DNA from: Chitinophaga sp. XS-30
Lineage (GTDB): Bacteria > Bacteroidota > Bacteroidia > Chitinophagales > Chitinophagaceae
DNA length: 64,000 bases
NCBI RefSeq assembly: GCF_008086345.1
Contig: NZ_CP043006.1
Span: 3,160,032-3,224,031, forward strand
Direction of reading: 5' to 3'
Part shown: piece by piece, positions 52,464 to 61,700 of the stretch
How the letters are laid out: each line of letters starts with the position of its first letter
How positions within the stretch are numbered: the first letter of the stretch is position 1
Notes under the pieces: generated by a model
What the model was told of the DNA's origin: nothing
Databases searched by the model: none
The model's input: only the letters and a program-made list of their open reading frames with translations
Program-made: the position numbers and the translations under genes

Positions 52464-53699
52464 ATGAAAAAAATCAATTTTTTTAGCACGAAAATGCGCC
52501 GGCACAACAAGGTTGTGCTGGTATTTTCATTTATCCTGGTAGCTATGGTTGCTTGTAAAAAAACAGGTGTACCACCGGATGCAGCATCTGAACCAGGGAA
52601 AGAGATAGAAACCAGGTCATCAACTGAAGGAGAGTTCACAACATTGGCGTTCAATACTCCAATAAAATTGTTTGATGGAGGCAGCGGTTTATACCATTCT
52701 TATCGCATTCCATCCATTATCAGAACTAAAAAAGGAACATTGATTGCTTTTTGTGAGGCTAGAGTAGACAATAACAGAGATTACGGAAACATTAACGTGA
52801 TTTGCAGAAGGTCTGCTACTAACGGAAGTGGCTGGGGTCCCGAGATTTTGGTAAAGAGTACCAGCGGCACCTGGGGCAATCCCACTGCGGTTGTTAATCA
52901 AAGCGATGGGAAGATCTGGCTATTTATGTCTTATAATGATGCTGGCCTGAGCCAGTTTGGTGATAACGGAACAACGAAGATTACTCAACCAGGACAAAGA
53001 AAAACGTTTGTATGTTATAGTACATTTGACCAGGATGGAAACACATGGTCAACTCCGGTAAATATCACAAATATTGTTAAGCCCGCTAACATGGTTTGGG
53101 ATGCAATGGGGCCTGGTATCGGCATTCAAAAACGTTTTGGCGCCACAGCGGGGCGCTTGATCATTCCGGCTAGTGGCAGGAACATCTATAGCGATAATAA
53201 TGGTACTACCTGGCAGTACGAATCTATTCCTGGCGGTACATCTGAGGGTACAATAGTTGAACGGTTAACGGGTGTGCTAATGAGAAACGATCGTGGTGTG
53301 GGTTCAGCCGGGTTTTATCGTTATAAATCTGTGGGGGGTATCGGCACGAGCTGGACCGACTTCGAGGCCGTAACAGCCTTGCCTGATCCGCATTGTCAGG
53401 GTTCTATCTTAAGATATACTGATTCGCCCAGCCGGATTCTGTTTATGAATTCTGCCAGCCAAAGTACCAGAACCGCCATGAGAATCAGAATTTCCAATGA
53501 TGAAGGTATTAGTTGGCCAACCAGCAAAGCCATTCCGCAAAACGGCTCTGGGAATGCAAAGCTCGGAGGTTATAGCAGCATGGTAAAAACAGCTGATAAT
53601 ATGATTGGTGCTTTAATTGAATTTAATGAAAATACATCAAATAGTGAGAGCAGCAACCGTAGTATCTATTTCCATAAATTCAACCTGGCCTGGTTTTAA
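52464..53699 (+). CDS. Sialidase (exo-alpha-sialidase, GH33-like) lipoprotein
   Basis: The 411-residue protein has a lipoprotein signal with lipobox (FSFILVAMVAC, then KKTGVPP). It has the sialidase YRIPSI motif near residue 80, which carries an Arg of the triad. TLIAFCEARVDNNRDYG carries the Asp/Glu region. Asp-box-like motifs include SDNNGTTW and SNDEGISW. GGTSEGTIVE matches the region of the catalytic Glu. It would remove terminal sialic acid from glycans on the cell surface or in the periplasm. It is the last gene of the AT-rich island, 105 bp after the arylsulfatase gene, and could have its own promoter. Confidence 0.88.
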   Translation: MKKINFFSTKMRRHNKVVLVFSFILVAMVACKKTGVPPDAASEPGKEIETRSSTEGEFTTLAFNTPIKLFDGGSGLYHSYRIPSIIRTKKGTLIAFCEARVDNNRDYGNINVICRRSATNGSGWGPEILVKSTSGTWGNPTAVVNQSDGKIWLFMSYNDAGLSQFGDNGTTKITQPGQRKTFVCYSTFDQDGNTWSTPVNITNIVKPANMVWDAMGPGIGIQKRFGATAGRLIIPASGRNIYSDNNGTTWQYESIPGGTSEGTIVERLTGVLMRNDRGVGSAGFYRYKSVGGIGTSWTDFEAVTALPDPHCQGSILRYTDSPSRILFMNSASQSTRTAMRIRISNDEGISWPTSKAIPQNGSGNAKLGGYSSMVKTADNMIGALIEFNENTSNSESSNRSIYFHKFNLAWF

Positions 53700-53903
53700 T
53701 TTTACAAATTAATCTATAGCCATATTTTGAATATCCGCCAGTCATTCGCAAGCTGACCCTTTCGCAATCTCAAAAGTACTTACAAAAAGTTAGTAATAAT
53801 ATGAAGACAGGTCACTGAACAGGCCACCGGGTTCTTTGTATATTTTAATTTGAATTAATACATAAATTAACAAATAATCAATACTGGCGGGAAAAATCCA
53901 CGA
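53700..53903. other. Intergenic stretch at the right end of the island
   Basis: AT-rich, no gene seen. It ends at the hairpin that terminates the tRNA-Arg transcript. I found no direct repeat of the tRNA 3' end here. Confidence 0.5.
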
Positions 53904-53941
53904 AAAGGGGCCGTCTCAATTACTTTTGAGACGGCCCCTTT
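53904..53941 (-). terminator. Terminator of the tRNA-Arg gene
   Basis: A perfect 16-bp stem (AAAGGGGCCGTCTCAA / TTGAGACGGCCCCTTT) has a 6-nt loop. On the minus strand it is followed by TCGTGGATTTTTCCC. It starts 2 bp after the tRNA 3' end and could also stop read-through from the sialidase gene. Confidence 0.8.
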
Positions 53942-53942
53942 G

Positions 53943-54016
53943 TGAACCGGATTGGATTCGAACCAATGACCTGCTGCTTAGAAGGCAGCTGCTCTATCCA
54001 GCTGAGCTACCGGTCC
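53943..54016 (-). tRNA. tRNA-Arg (anticodon UCU)
   Basis: The minus strand folds as a full cloverleaf. The acceptor stem is GGACCGG/CCGGTTC with one G-U. The D arm is GCTC-AGCTGGATA-GAGC. The anticodon arm is GCTGC-CTTCTAA-GCAGC with TCT at positions 34-36. The variable loop has 5 nt, and the T arm is ATTGG-TTCGAAT-CCAAT. The discriminator base is A, and CCA is not encoded. It reads AGA and AGG codons. Its 3' end faces the AT-rich island. Confidence 0.96.
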
Positions 54017-54103
54017 GGAACACTAAATAATTTTTTATGGGAGTGCAAATTTATATAATTTTCCATCAATTAATCAAATATTCCGTTGTTTAAAGCTAAT
54101 GAA

Positions 54104-54775
54104 ATGGATGTAAAGATCGAAAGCAGTTGGAAAGAGGTATTGAAAGACGAATTCCAGAAAACCTATTTCGAGCAGATCGTCATGTTCCTGAAACATGAGA
54201 AAGCGCTCAATAAAGTCATCTACCCCCCGGGAAACCTGATCTTCAATGCGTTTGACAAAACCCCCTTCGATAATGTAAAAGTAGTCATCCTGGGGCAGGA
54301 CCCCTATCACGGGCCCGGCCAGGCACACGGCCTCTGCTTCTCTGTGCAGAAAGGTGTAAAGCCCCCGCCATCCCTCGTCAATATCTATAAAGAGCTCAAT
54401 AAGGATGTTGGCATACCCATCCCGGAAACAGGGGATCTGACCAAATGGGCAGAACATGGGGTATTGCTGCTCAATGCCATGCTTACTGTCCGCAACGGGG
54501 AGCCGGCATCTCATAGCAAGATCGGCTGGGAAACTTTTACAGACGCCGTCATCCGAAAGATATCCGATCTGAAGGAAGGAGTGGTGTTCATGCTCTGGGG
54601 CAAATTTGCGCAGGACAAGCAGGTGCTTATCGATGCTACCCGGCATTACATCCTCAAGGCAGCGCATCCGTCCCCTTTCAGTGCGGACAAAGGTTTTTTC
54701 GGCTGCAGGCATTTTTCCAAAGCCAATGAGCTGTTGGTAAAAGATGGAAAGGAACCGGTAGACTGGCAACTGTAA
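54104..54775 (+). CDS. ung: Uracil-DNA glycosylase
   Basis: The 223-residue protein has the family 1 motifs. The water-activating Asp and the uracil pocket are in [18 protein letters not shown], near residue 62. [17 protein letters not shown] carries the Asn that reads uracil. [13 protein letters not shown] is the minor-groove Leu/His loop region. It removes uracil from DNA to start base-excision repair. A TTG start at 54086 would add six residues. ATG at 54104 ([10 protein letters not shown]) is the better start. It stands alone between the tRNA and plsC. Confidence 0.96.
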   Translation: MDVKIESSWKEVLKDEFQKTYFEQIVMFLKHEKALNKVIYPPGNLIFNAFDKTPFDNVKVVILGQDPYHGPGQAHGLCFSVQKGVKPPPSLVNIYKELNKDVGIPIPETGDLTKWAEHGVLLLNAMLTVRNGEPASHSKIGWETFTDAVIRKISDLKEGVVFMLWGKFAQDKQVLIDATRHYILKAAHPSPFSADKGFFGCRHFSKANELLVKDGKEPVDWQL

Positions 54776-54803
54776 CTTCAATATATCTCCCTTTACATGA
54801 AAT

Positions 54804-55553
54804 ATGAATTGGCTTAGAAATATAGCAGGCCGTGTTTATGCGGTATACGGGCTTTTGATCTTTGTCATCACCCTGCTGCTGATGGTCATCCCTATCTGGA
54901 TCACCTCCCTCTTGCCCGATCCCCGTAAAACCCGTTACTTCCTTGCACTCGCCCGCGGATGGATGGCTGTTTACATGCCGCTGATCTTTTGTCCCGTTTA
55001 CCGTCACGGAAAGGAGCATTTCAAAAAGGGGCAGGTATATGTCGTGGTCTGCAATCACAATTCCCTGATGGACGTACCGGTGACAACACCCTGGACGCCG
55101 GGTGTCAATAAAACACTCGCCAAATACGAAATGGGCCGTATCCCCTTGTTCGGCATGATGTACAAGATCGGCGGGATCATGGTGAACCGCAAGGATGAGG
55201 CCAGCCGCCGCGAAAGCTTCGAGCATATGCATCGCGCGCTGGAAATGGGCATGCACATGATCTTGTTTCCCGAAGGCACACGCAACCGCACCGGCTACCC
55301 GCTGAAGAGCTTTTACGACGGTGCTTTTCTGCTGGCGATCGATGCCCAAGTGCCGGTGATCCCGGCCCTGCTGTTCAATACCCGCAAAATACTGGTGCCG
55401 GGAAAATTCTTTTTCGCCCTGCCGCACCGGATCGATTATCATTTCCTGCCGCCGGTGGAAACAAAAGGGTTAAACCGGGACGATGTGCGGATGCTGAAAG
55501 AAAAAGTGTTTATGATGATGTGGGAATACTATCAGCAACATGGCGGAAAATGA
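54804..55553 (+). CDS. plsC: 1-acyl-sn-glycerol-3-phosphate acyltransferase
   Basis: The 249-residue protein has an N-terminal membrane helix (AVYGLLIFVITLLLMVIPIWI). It has the acyltransferase motif HX4D in CNHNSLMDVPV, near residue 80, and FPEGTRNRTG, near residue 150. It acylates lysophosphatidic acid at the inner membrane in phospholipid synthesis. The gene is 28 bp downstream of ung on the same strand, so they may share a transcript. It is convergent with the VOC gene, with no base between the two stops. Confidence 0.93.
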   Translation: MNWLRNIAGRVYAVYGLLIFVITLLLMVIPIWITSLLPDPRKTRYFLALARGWMAVYMPLIFCPVYRHGKEHFKKGQVYVVVCNHNSLMDVPVTTPWTPGVNKTLAKYEMGRIPLFGMMYKIGGIMVNRKDEASRRESFEHMHRALEMGMHMILFPEGTRNRTGYPLKSFYDGAFLLAIDAQVPVIPALLFNTRKILVPGKFFFALPHRIDYHFLPPVETKGLNRDDVRMLKEKVFMMMWEYYQQHGGK

Positions 55554-55931
55554 TCAGACGGAGGTGATCCACCAGGTATTCCCGAAGGGGTCCCTGATTC
55601 CCGCAGCTCTGCCGTAATCCTTGCTGGCCGGCTCCTGACGCGATGTGGAGCCTGCTTCCATCGCCTTCGCGTACGTGGTGTCCGCATCTGTCACATACAC
55701 AAAAACGGAACTGGTCTCCGGCTCCCAGGCTTCATTGCTTTCTCCGAACATGATGATGCTGCCGTTGATATCGGCTTCGCCATGCATAAGACGCCCCGCC
55801 GCATCCCGGTAAGTGGCCTTCTCTTCCGCTTCAAATACCGTTTTCAGGAACACCAGGAACTGATCGCCGTCAGATACCAGGAAGTAAGGAATAACGGCCG
55901 GATAACCAGCGGGTATGTTTGCTTTTGACAT
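55554..55931 (-). CDS. VOC-superfamily (glyoxalase/PhnB-like) protein
   Basis: The 125-residue protein begins MSKANIPAGYPAVIPYFLV. It has the paired beta-alpha-beta-beta-beta modules of the VOC fold: DGDQFLVFLKTVFEAEE, then MFGESNEAWEPETSSVFVYV, then AGIRDPFGNTWWITSV. The last is a typical PhnB-like C terminus. The substrate is unknown; antibiotic binding and isomerase activity are both known in the fold. The frame is open further upstream, but the Met at 55931 gives the family length. It lies 71 bp before the convergent end of the AraC gene's transcript on the same strand. Confidence 0.88.
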   Translation of the reverse strand: MSKANIPAGYPAVIPYFLVSDGDQFLVFLKTVFEAEEKATYRDAAGRLMHGEADINGSIIMFGESNEAWEPETSSVFVYVTDADTTYAKAMEAGSTSRQEPASKDYGRAAGIRDPFGNTWWITSV

Positions 55932-56002
55932 AAGAAATGTGCTTTTGTTGATGACAAAATTAGGTGGACGTACGATCATCAAATTGGAAAAAAACGACAA
56001 TC

Positions 56003-56839
56003 TTACCCCTCCCGGTATTCTATCCCTTCAGGGCGGCCGGAAAAATACTGGCGGGGATGATAACCGGAGAATTCCCGGAATTCGTGGATGAAATGCGACT
56101 GGTCATAATACCCGCATGCATAAGCGATATCCGTCATGCTGCGCGGGGTATTGCCGTATTCCGCCAGCGCCCCCTGAAAGCGGATGATACGGCTGTACAT
56201 TTTTGGCGAAAAACCGCCGAACTCCTTGAACTTCCTTTCAAATTGCCGGGTGGAAAGGCATATCTGCGATGCCAGTGCGGTAACATTCACCTGTCCTTTT
56301 GCTGCAATGATATGCCGTATCGCAACATGCGCAGCTGTTTCATCCTGTCGCCGTTTATGCAGCCGTTCCAGGAGGAACCTGCTCAGGATCTGTACTCTCT
56401 GAGGATGACTGGCTGCCGTCATCACCTGCTCCTGGAGGAACCTGCCTTCCGTGCTCAGTACCGCCGCCAATTCCGGCACATGGTTGCTGAATGCCGCGGA
56501 AGAAAGCCCGAAAAGCTGCGGTAAAGCGGATGGGTAAAGATAGGCGCCGAATATCCCGAAGCTGCCGTGTGTCAGGAATCTGCGGTGCCGGCTGCTCTGC
56601 GCATGCAGCACGGCCGGATGATAAGGATGATCGTCAGTATTCAGCCCGGAGAACAGCCCCTTGTAATGGAAGACCATTTCCGCACAGCCGTCTGCCATGG
56701 ACCGGTACACGTACGGCTCTCCCTGCGGCACATCGTGCTCGAAAACCCAGAACATGCGCACATGTCGGGCCAATTGCGGCGGCGGGGGAAAGGTCCTGTA
56801 CATATCCGGATACCAAGTTAAGAATATCATACGGCCCAT
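56003..56839 (-). CDS. AraC-family transcriptional regulator (DUF6597-like N terminus)
   Basis: The protein of about 278 residues begins MGRMIFLTWYPDMYRTFPPPPQLARHVRMFWVFEH, typical of regulators with a DUF6597 N-terminal domain. The C-terminal HTH is VTALASQICLSTRQFERKFKEFGGFSPKMYSRI with a second helix pair SMTDIAYACGYYDQSHFIHEFREFSGYHPRQYF. The longest frame runs to 57262, but that part is antisense to the sigma factor gene and is not real. Other possible starts are 56869 and 56830. It is divergent from the sigma factor gene, with the two start regions almost touching, so joint control is possible. Confidence 0.9.
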   Translation of the reverse strand: MGRMIFLTWYPDMYRTFPPPPQLARHVRMFWVFEHDVPQGEPYVYRSMADGCAEMVFHYKGLFSGLNTDDHPYHPAVLHAQSSRHRRFLTHGSFGIFGAYLYPSALPQLFGLSSAAFSNHVPELAAVLSTEGRFLQEQVMTAASHPQRVQILSRFLLERLHKRRQDETAAHVAIRHIIAAKGQVNVTALASQICLSTRQFERKFKEFGGFSPKMYSRIIRFQGALAEYGNTPRSMTDIAYACGYYDQSHFIHEFREFSGYHPRQYFSGRPEGIEYREG

Positions 56840-56857
56840 TTCCAAAAGTTTTATATA

Positions 56858-57496
56858 TTGTCGGTTCATCAGCATAAAATTGATCATCAACCGCAAGTGA
56901 ACAATCTTCCGCAATTTAAAGATGAAAACGAGCTGTGGGCGGCCGTTCGTGAAGGCCAGGCCGGGGCGTTCAAAGTGTTGTATGAAGACTATGCAGATGT
57001 GCTGTTCCGCTACGGCATGCGCTATTTCAGTGAAGCGGAAACCGTAAAGGATTGTATGCACGACCTGTTCGTGGACCTCCATCATTATCACCGCAATCTT
57101 TCCCCCGCCGTCAATATCCGTTTTTACCTGCTGGGCGCTTTCCGCCGCAAACTCCATGAAACACGCAAAAAGACGGTGCCTTTGTATCCCGATGATGGCG
57201 CGGATACCACCTTTATGATAGAATATGACAAGGAGCATCATATTATTGCCGATGAACAGCAAAAAGAAATGCTTGGCCGCCTTTCCGCCGCATTGCAGCT
57301 ATTGCCGGCGCGCCAGAAAGAGGTATTGTACCTGCGCTATAATTGTGAACTGAGTTATGAAGATGTGGCCGAGGTGATGAAGATCAGCATCCCTACCTGC
57401 CGTACCCTGGCCTACAGGGCCTTTCAGCAACTGCGGGAACAATTGAAACATACCCCTGTTTATTATCTCCTCATCTGCCTGTTCAACTCTTTTTAA
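56858..57496 (+). CDS. FecI-type ECF RNA polymerase sigma factor
   Basis: The protein of about 212 residues has sigma region 2 (FKVLYEDYADVLFRYGMRYFSEAETVKDCMHDLFVDL, near residues 40-75) and region 4 (LPARQKEVLYLRYNCELSYEDVAEVMKISIPTCRTLAYRAFQQL, near 145-190). It would be held by the FecR protein encoded 61 bp downstream and released when the SusC receptor binds ligand. No ATG is in frame before the conserved part. The start is taken as TTG at 56858, with GTG at 56897 as the main alternative. It begins beside the divergent AraC gene. Confidence 0.93.
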   Translation: MSVHQHKIDHQPQVNNLPQFKDENELWAAVREGQAGAFKVLYEDYADVLFRYGMRYFSEAETVKDCMHDLFVDLHHYHRNLSPAVNIRFYLLGAFRRKLHETRKKTVPLYPDDGADTTFMIEYDKEHHIIADEQQKEMLGRLSAALQLLPARQKEVLYLRYNCELSYEDVAEVMKISIPTCRTLAYRAFQQLREQLKHTPVYYLLICLFNSF

Positions 57497-57557
57497 AAAA
57501 AGTTTGATCCGGCAGTCTATATCCCCACGATTTCTCACTCTATATAATAAATGAAGC

Positions 57558-58640
57558 ATGAGCCAGCATAACGAACAGCCTTCCGGTGAAAGGGACCCAT
57601 TGGAGCCCGAAGTAAAGCAGATCGTCCGTGCAGCAGGGAATGAAAGCCTCGCACCGGATGAGAAAGCGGAGCTTTGGGAGCGCATTGAGACCAGTGTTTC
57701 AGAGCGGCAACCGGTGTACCGCCGTCTCTGGTGGAAAGTGGCTGCCGCGGTGATCGTTCTGGTAGCGGCAGGATGGTGGATGCTCCGGCAGAAGCCCGTA
57801 GCGGAAAAAGGCGTGCTGGCCTTTGCACAACAACAGCAGCCTGTTGCGGATACTTCCGGCGAAACCCGCCTGGTATTGGGCAATAACAGGCAGGTAACGC
57901 TTAGCGGGGCAAGTGCGTCGCTCACCTATAGCCAGAACGGCACACACGTTATGGTGAATGATAATGAGCAGTATCAGCAGGAGGGTGGAGAGGAAATTCA
58001 GTATAACACCCTGATCGTGCCATATGGCCGCCGGGCAAAGATCACCATGGAGGATGGTACGGAAGTCTGGCTGAACGCAGGCTCGCGGATGGTATATCCG
58101 GTAGTGTTCGATGGCAAAAGCAGGGAAGTGTTCCTGGAAGGAGAGGCATATTTCGAAGTGGTGGGCAGGGAAGGGCATCCCTTCTTTGTGTACACCAGCC
58201 AGCTGAAGACCGCGGTACTTGGCACCGCATTCAATATCAGCGCGTATGCGGATGATGCGGAGCAAACGGTGGTGCTGATACAGGGAAGCGTAAAGGTACA
58301 TGCCAATGTAGGCGCCGCGCAGCAGTTGCTGACACCGGGTTACAAAGCGGGTTACTCCGTGATCGACCACAATATCAGCAAGGAACAGGTCAATACCATG
58401 ATCTATACCGCCTGGAAGGAGGGGCGGTTGATGTTCGAACACGCACCATTGCAACATATTCTGAAAAAACTGAGCAGGTATTTTAATATCCGGATAACCA
58501 CGGAATCAAACGGACAGTCAACTTTCTCCGGTGACCTGGACCTGGCGGACGATATCGGCCATGTGCTGGATGCGGTCAGCGTAAGTACCGGAATGAAGTA
58601 TGAACACACAACGGAGGGAATTATACTGAAAAAGAAGTAG
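57558..58640 (+). CDS. FecR-family anti-sigma factor
   Basis: The 360-residue protein has a cytoplasmic N-terminal part of about 55 residues. One membrane helix follows (WKVAAAVIVLVAAGWWML). The periplasmic FecR domain is at about 155-250 (YNTLIVPYGRRAKITMEDGTEVWLNAGSRMVYP, EVFLEGEAYFEVVGREGHPFFVYT, AVLGTAFNISAY). A C-terminal DUF4974 domain (FEHAPLQHILKKLSRYFNIRI to the end) probably contacts the STN domain of the SusC protein. It lies between the sigma factor and the STN-type SusC, as in known surface-signalling systems. Confidence 0.95.
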   Translation: MSQHNEQPSGERDPLEPEVKQIVRAAGNESLAPDEKAELWERIETSVSERQPVYRRLWWKVAAAVIVLVAAGWWMLRQKPVAEKGVLAFAQQQQPVADTSGETRLVLGNNRQVTLSGASASLTYSQNGTHVMVNDNEQYQQEGGEEIQYNTLIVPYGRRAKITMEDGTEVWLNAGSRMVYPVVFDGKSREVFLEGEAYFEVVGREGHPFFVYTSQLKTAVLGTAFNISAYADDAEQTVVLIQGSVKVHANVGAAQQLLTPGYKAGYSVIDHNISKEQVNTMIYTAWKEGRLMFEHAPLQHILKKLSRYFNIRITTESNGQSTFSGDLDLADDIGHVLDAVSVSTGMKYEHTTEGIILKKK

Positions 58641-58676
58641 CAGTAACTAGCAACCAATAATCGCTTTATAAAAAAA

Positions 58677-58729
58677 CCGGAAGATGCTGCAAACATCTCC
58701 CGGCTACTGGTCCCGATGGCCATCGGGAC
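58677..58729 (+). promoter_or_regulatory. Two hairpins in the fecR-susC leader
   Basis: The first has arms CCGG-AGATG and CATCT-CCGG (58677-58703). The second is the perfect palindrome GTCCCGATGG/CCATCGGGAC (58710-58729). They lie 36 bp after fecR and 37 bp before susC. No T-run follows, so a terminator is unlikely. They could be an RNA processing site or an operator. Confidence 0.5.
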
Positions 58730-58766
58730 AGGCTTAACTATTACCTAAATTAAACACCGTAAATGT

Positions 58767-61700
58767 ATGCAAAAAATCCATGTCGGCAAGCGCTTCCCGC
58801 GCAGGGAAAGTGCTGTATTAAAAGTGCTACGGATTATGAAGTTGACTACTTTTCTATTGTTCGCAGGCATCTCCTGTGCCTTTTCCTCGGCCTCGTACTC
58901 ACAGGGGAGGATCAGCGTCCGTCTCACAGACGCCACGCTGCCAGACCTTTTTTCGCAGATCAAACTGCAGAGTGACTGGCGGATCTTTTATAAGGATGAG
59001 CTGATCAGCCGGGAACAGAAGGTTACCCTTGATGTGAAGGACAAGGATGTCCGCGAAGTGCTGGACCTGGCGCTGCGGGATACCCGGCTTACCTATCGCA
59101 TCATCAAAAAGCAGGTGGCCATCATTTCCCGGGACGAGCTGCTGCCTGATGGCAGATTCGTACAGGAAGATACCGGTTTCGTGATCAAAGGCCGCATTTA
59201 CGACACCCATGAGCCGCCGCAGGGCATCCCCGGTGTAACGGTGCGTATCAAAAACTCCAATAAGGGAGCGATGGCAGATGCGGACGGTTATTTTACGATC
59301 CGTGCGAAGAAAAACGACGTGCTGATCTTTTCCCTGATGGGCTATCACCCGGAAGAGTTTACCGTTTCACGGCCATTGAGCAACCTCACGATTTCCCTGA
59401 AAGAAAATATTTCCGCGCTGGATGAGGTAGTGGTGGTGGGGCTTTCCGAATTGCAGCGCAAGCATATCGCCAGCTCCGTGGGATCGGTGGACGTGGAATC
59501 CAGAATGTCAGGCAAACCGGTAACGCAGATATCCCAGGCTTTGCAGGGCGGCGTAACCGGTCTGCAGGTCCGGCAGGGGTCCGGCCTTCCGGGCGGTGAT
59601 GCCGCTTCTATCAAAATCCGCGGCCTGAGTACTTTGGGCAACGGCGATCCGCTAGTGCTGGTTGATGGTATTCCGATGGATATGGACTTCATCGATCCGC
59701 TGACAGTGGAGAGCATTACTGTGCTGAAAGATGCCGCTGCTGCAGCTGTATATGGTGCCCGTGGCGGTAATGGAGTGATCCTGGTAACCACCAAACGCGG
59801 CGTGCCGGGGAGGGTAGCGGTGACCTACGACGGATATTTTGGAGTGCAAGCGCCTTCTCGCATGCCGGACCTAGTGGATGCGCCTACTTATATGAATATG
59901 TACAACGAAGCGTTGGTGAACAATGGTCGCCCGGTTTTCTATACCCAGGATGCGATCGACAGCACCCGTATGGGGGTTGATCCCCTAAAGTATCCCAATA
60001 CCGACTGGCAGGACGTGATCATCAAAAAAAATGCGCCCATCACCAGCCATTCGCTTTCTGTAAGTGGCGGTAACAGCATGGCCCGCTTCGCGCTGACGGC
60101 CAATTACCAGTTCCATGACGGTATGATACCGGTGAGCAATTCCCGCAAGTACAACATCCGGGCCAACACTTCCGTCTCCCTCAGTAAAAAATTTCTTGTG
60201 AATATGGACATGCTGGCGATCAAACGTAACGTGAGCTATCCCAACCGCCCGAATGGCAGCGGCGGCAACCGCATGCTGGAAGACGTCTATCGTGTTCCGC
60301 CGACCGTTCTGCCTAAATACCCTGTAGAGGACGGCTCTCCCGTTATCTACGGGCGTTACGTGGATATTGTGAATCCGCTGGCCTATGCGGAAGTGGGCGG
60401 AGCCCGCAGATATGAATCCATGCAAAGCAGTATTAACCTGCAGCCGAAATGGGAAGTGATGCCGGGGCTGAACCTGAAGGGGCAACTCAGTTACCGCCTG
60501 AACAGCGATGTAATACGTACCAGTAGGAATAATTATCATTTCTTCGACTACTATACAGGCCAACTGGTGCAAACGTGGGGGCAGCAGCGTACCCGTGATT
60601 TCTATCGCACCACATATTATTATGCCAGCGCTTCTGCGGACTATACTTTCGACATTGGCAAACACCACTTTTTTGCTTTGCTTGGGTATTCGCAGGAAGA
60701 AACGCAGTCCGGCGACTGGGATATATGGTCCATACTTGGTACCTACAGCAAGGTGAATTATTCTTATGCTGACAAATACCTTGTAGAAGCCGCATTTCGC
60801 ATGGATGGTAACTCCAAGTTCGGGCCGGGTCACAAGTATGGCTATTTTCCTTCCGTAGCAGTCGGCTGGAACGTACACAAAGAGAATTTCCTGAAAGATT
60901 CCCGCGCTGTCAGCAATCTGAAATTACGTGCTTCTTACGGCCAGCTCGGCAACCAGAATATCAACCCGTATCTTTACCAAAACCTGATCAGTACTACGGA
61001 CGGAGTGGAAGGTACATGGGGTAATCCTGATATCACCTGGGAAACCGTTAACCTGCTGGATATCGGCTTCGACCTGGGATTGTACAACAATCGGATTGAA
61101 GTGACATTCGACTACTACGATAAAAGAACTGACGGTATTCTGCTGACACCCCCGGTTTCTTATGTCGGCGGCCTCGGCACGCCTCCTATCAACGCGGGCA
61201 AGGTGCGCAACCAAGGCCTGGAGTTGGCGGTAAACTACAATGAGAATTTTGGAAAGGACTGGAGTATTTCCATTCGGCCCGGTATCACTTACAACGAAAA
61301 CGAAATACTTTCCCTGAAGGGAGGTCCCTATATCACTACCAGTGCTGCACGTATCCATCAGGAGGGTTATACCATCAACAGTATATACGGCTATCAGTCA
61401 GACGGCTTGCTGCAGGCAGATGACTTCGAGGCAGATGGCAAAAGCAAAGTGCCTATTTTCCTTGGTCAGCTGCCCGGCGATATTAAATATGTAGATCAGA
61501 ATGGCGATGGCCTGATCGATGGGAACGACCAGAAACTGATCGGTAACAGGACCCCCAAAGTGGATTACTTCTCGAATTTCCGTGTCGGATACAAAAACTG
61601 GGATCTCGAATGGCTCATTCAGGGTGTTTCTGATAACGATGTATTGCTTGCCGGTATGCTGGCCTATCCGCTGGACATGTCGTTCGATGGTGGCGTACCA

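Larger units (their letters stand above)
35400..53900. other. AT-rich polysaccharide-utilisation island
   Basis: From about 35.4 to 53.9 kb the sequence is clearly poorer in G+C than either flank (sampled lines read about 35-50% against roughly 50-55%). Codon choice shifts to A/T-ending codons. All genes inside fit one sulfated, sialylated glycan-use locus. The right end abuts the 3' end of a tRNA-Arg gene. No integrase or transposase is present. Acquisition by horizontal transfer is an inference. Confidence 0.6.

Noticed and set aside
53900-54016. Proven attachment site at tRNA-Arg
   Set aside because: No integrase and no second copy of the tRNA 3' end were found by eye, so only the position is reported.
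56840-57262. N-terminal extension of the AraC gene at 56 kb
   Set aside because: It is antisense to the sigma factor gene. The family N terminus begins near 56839.
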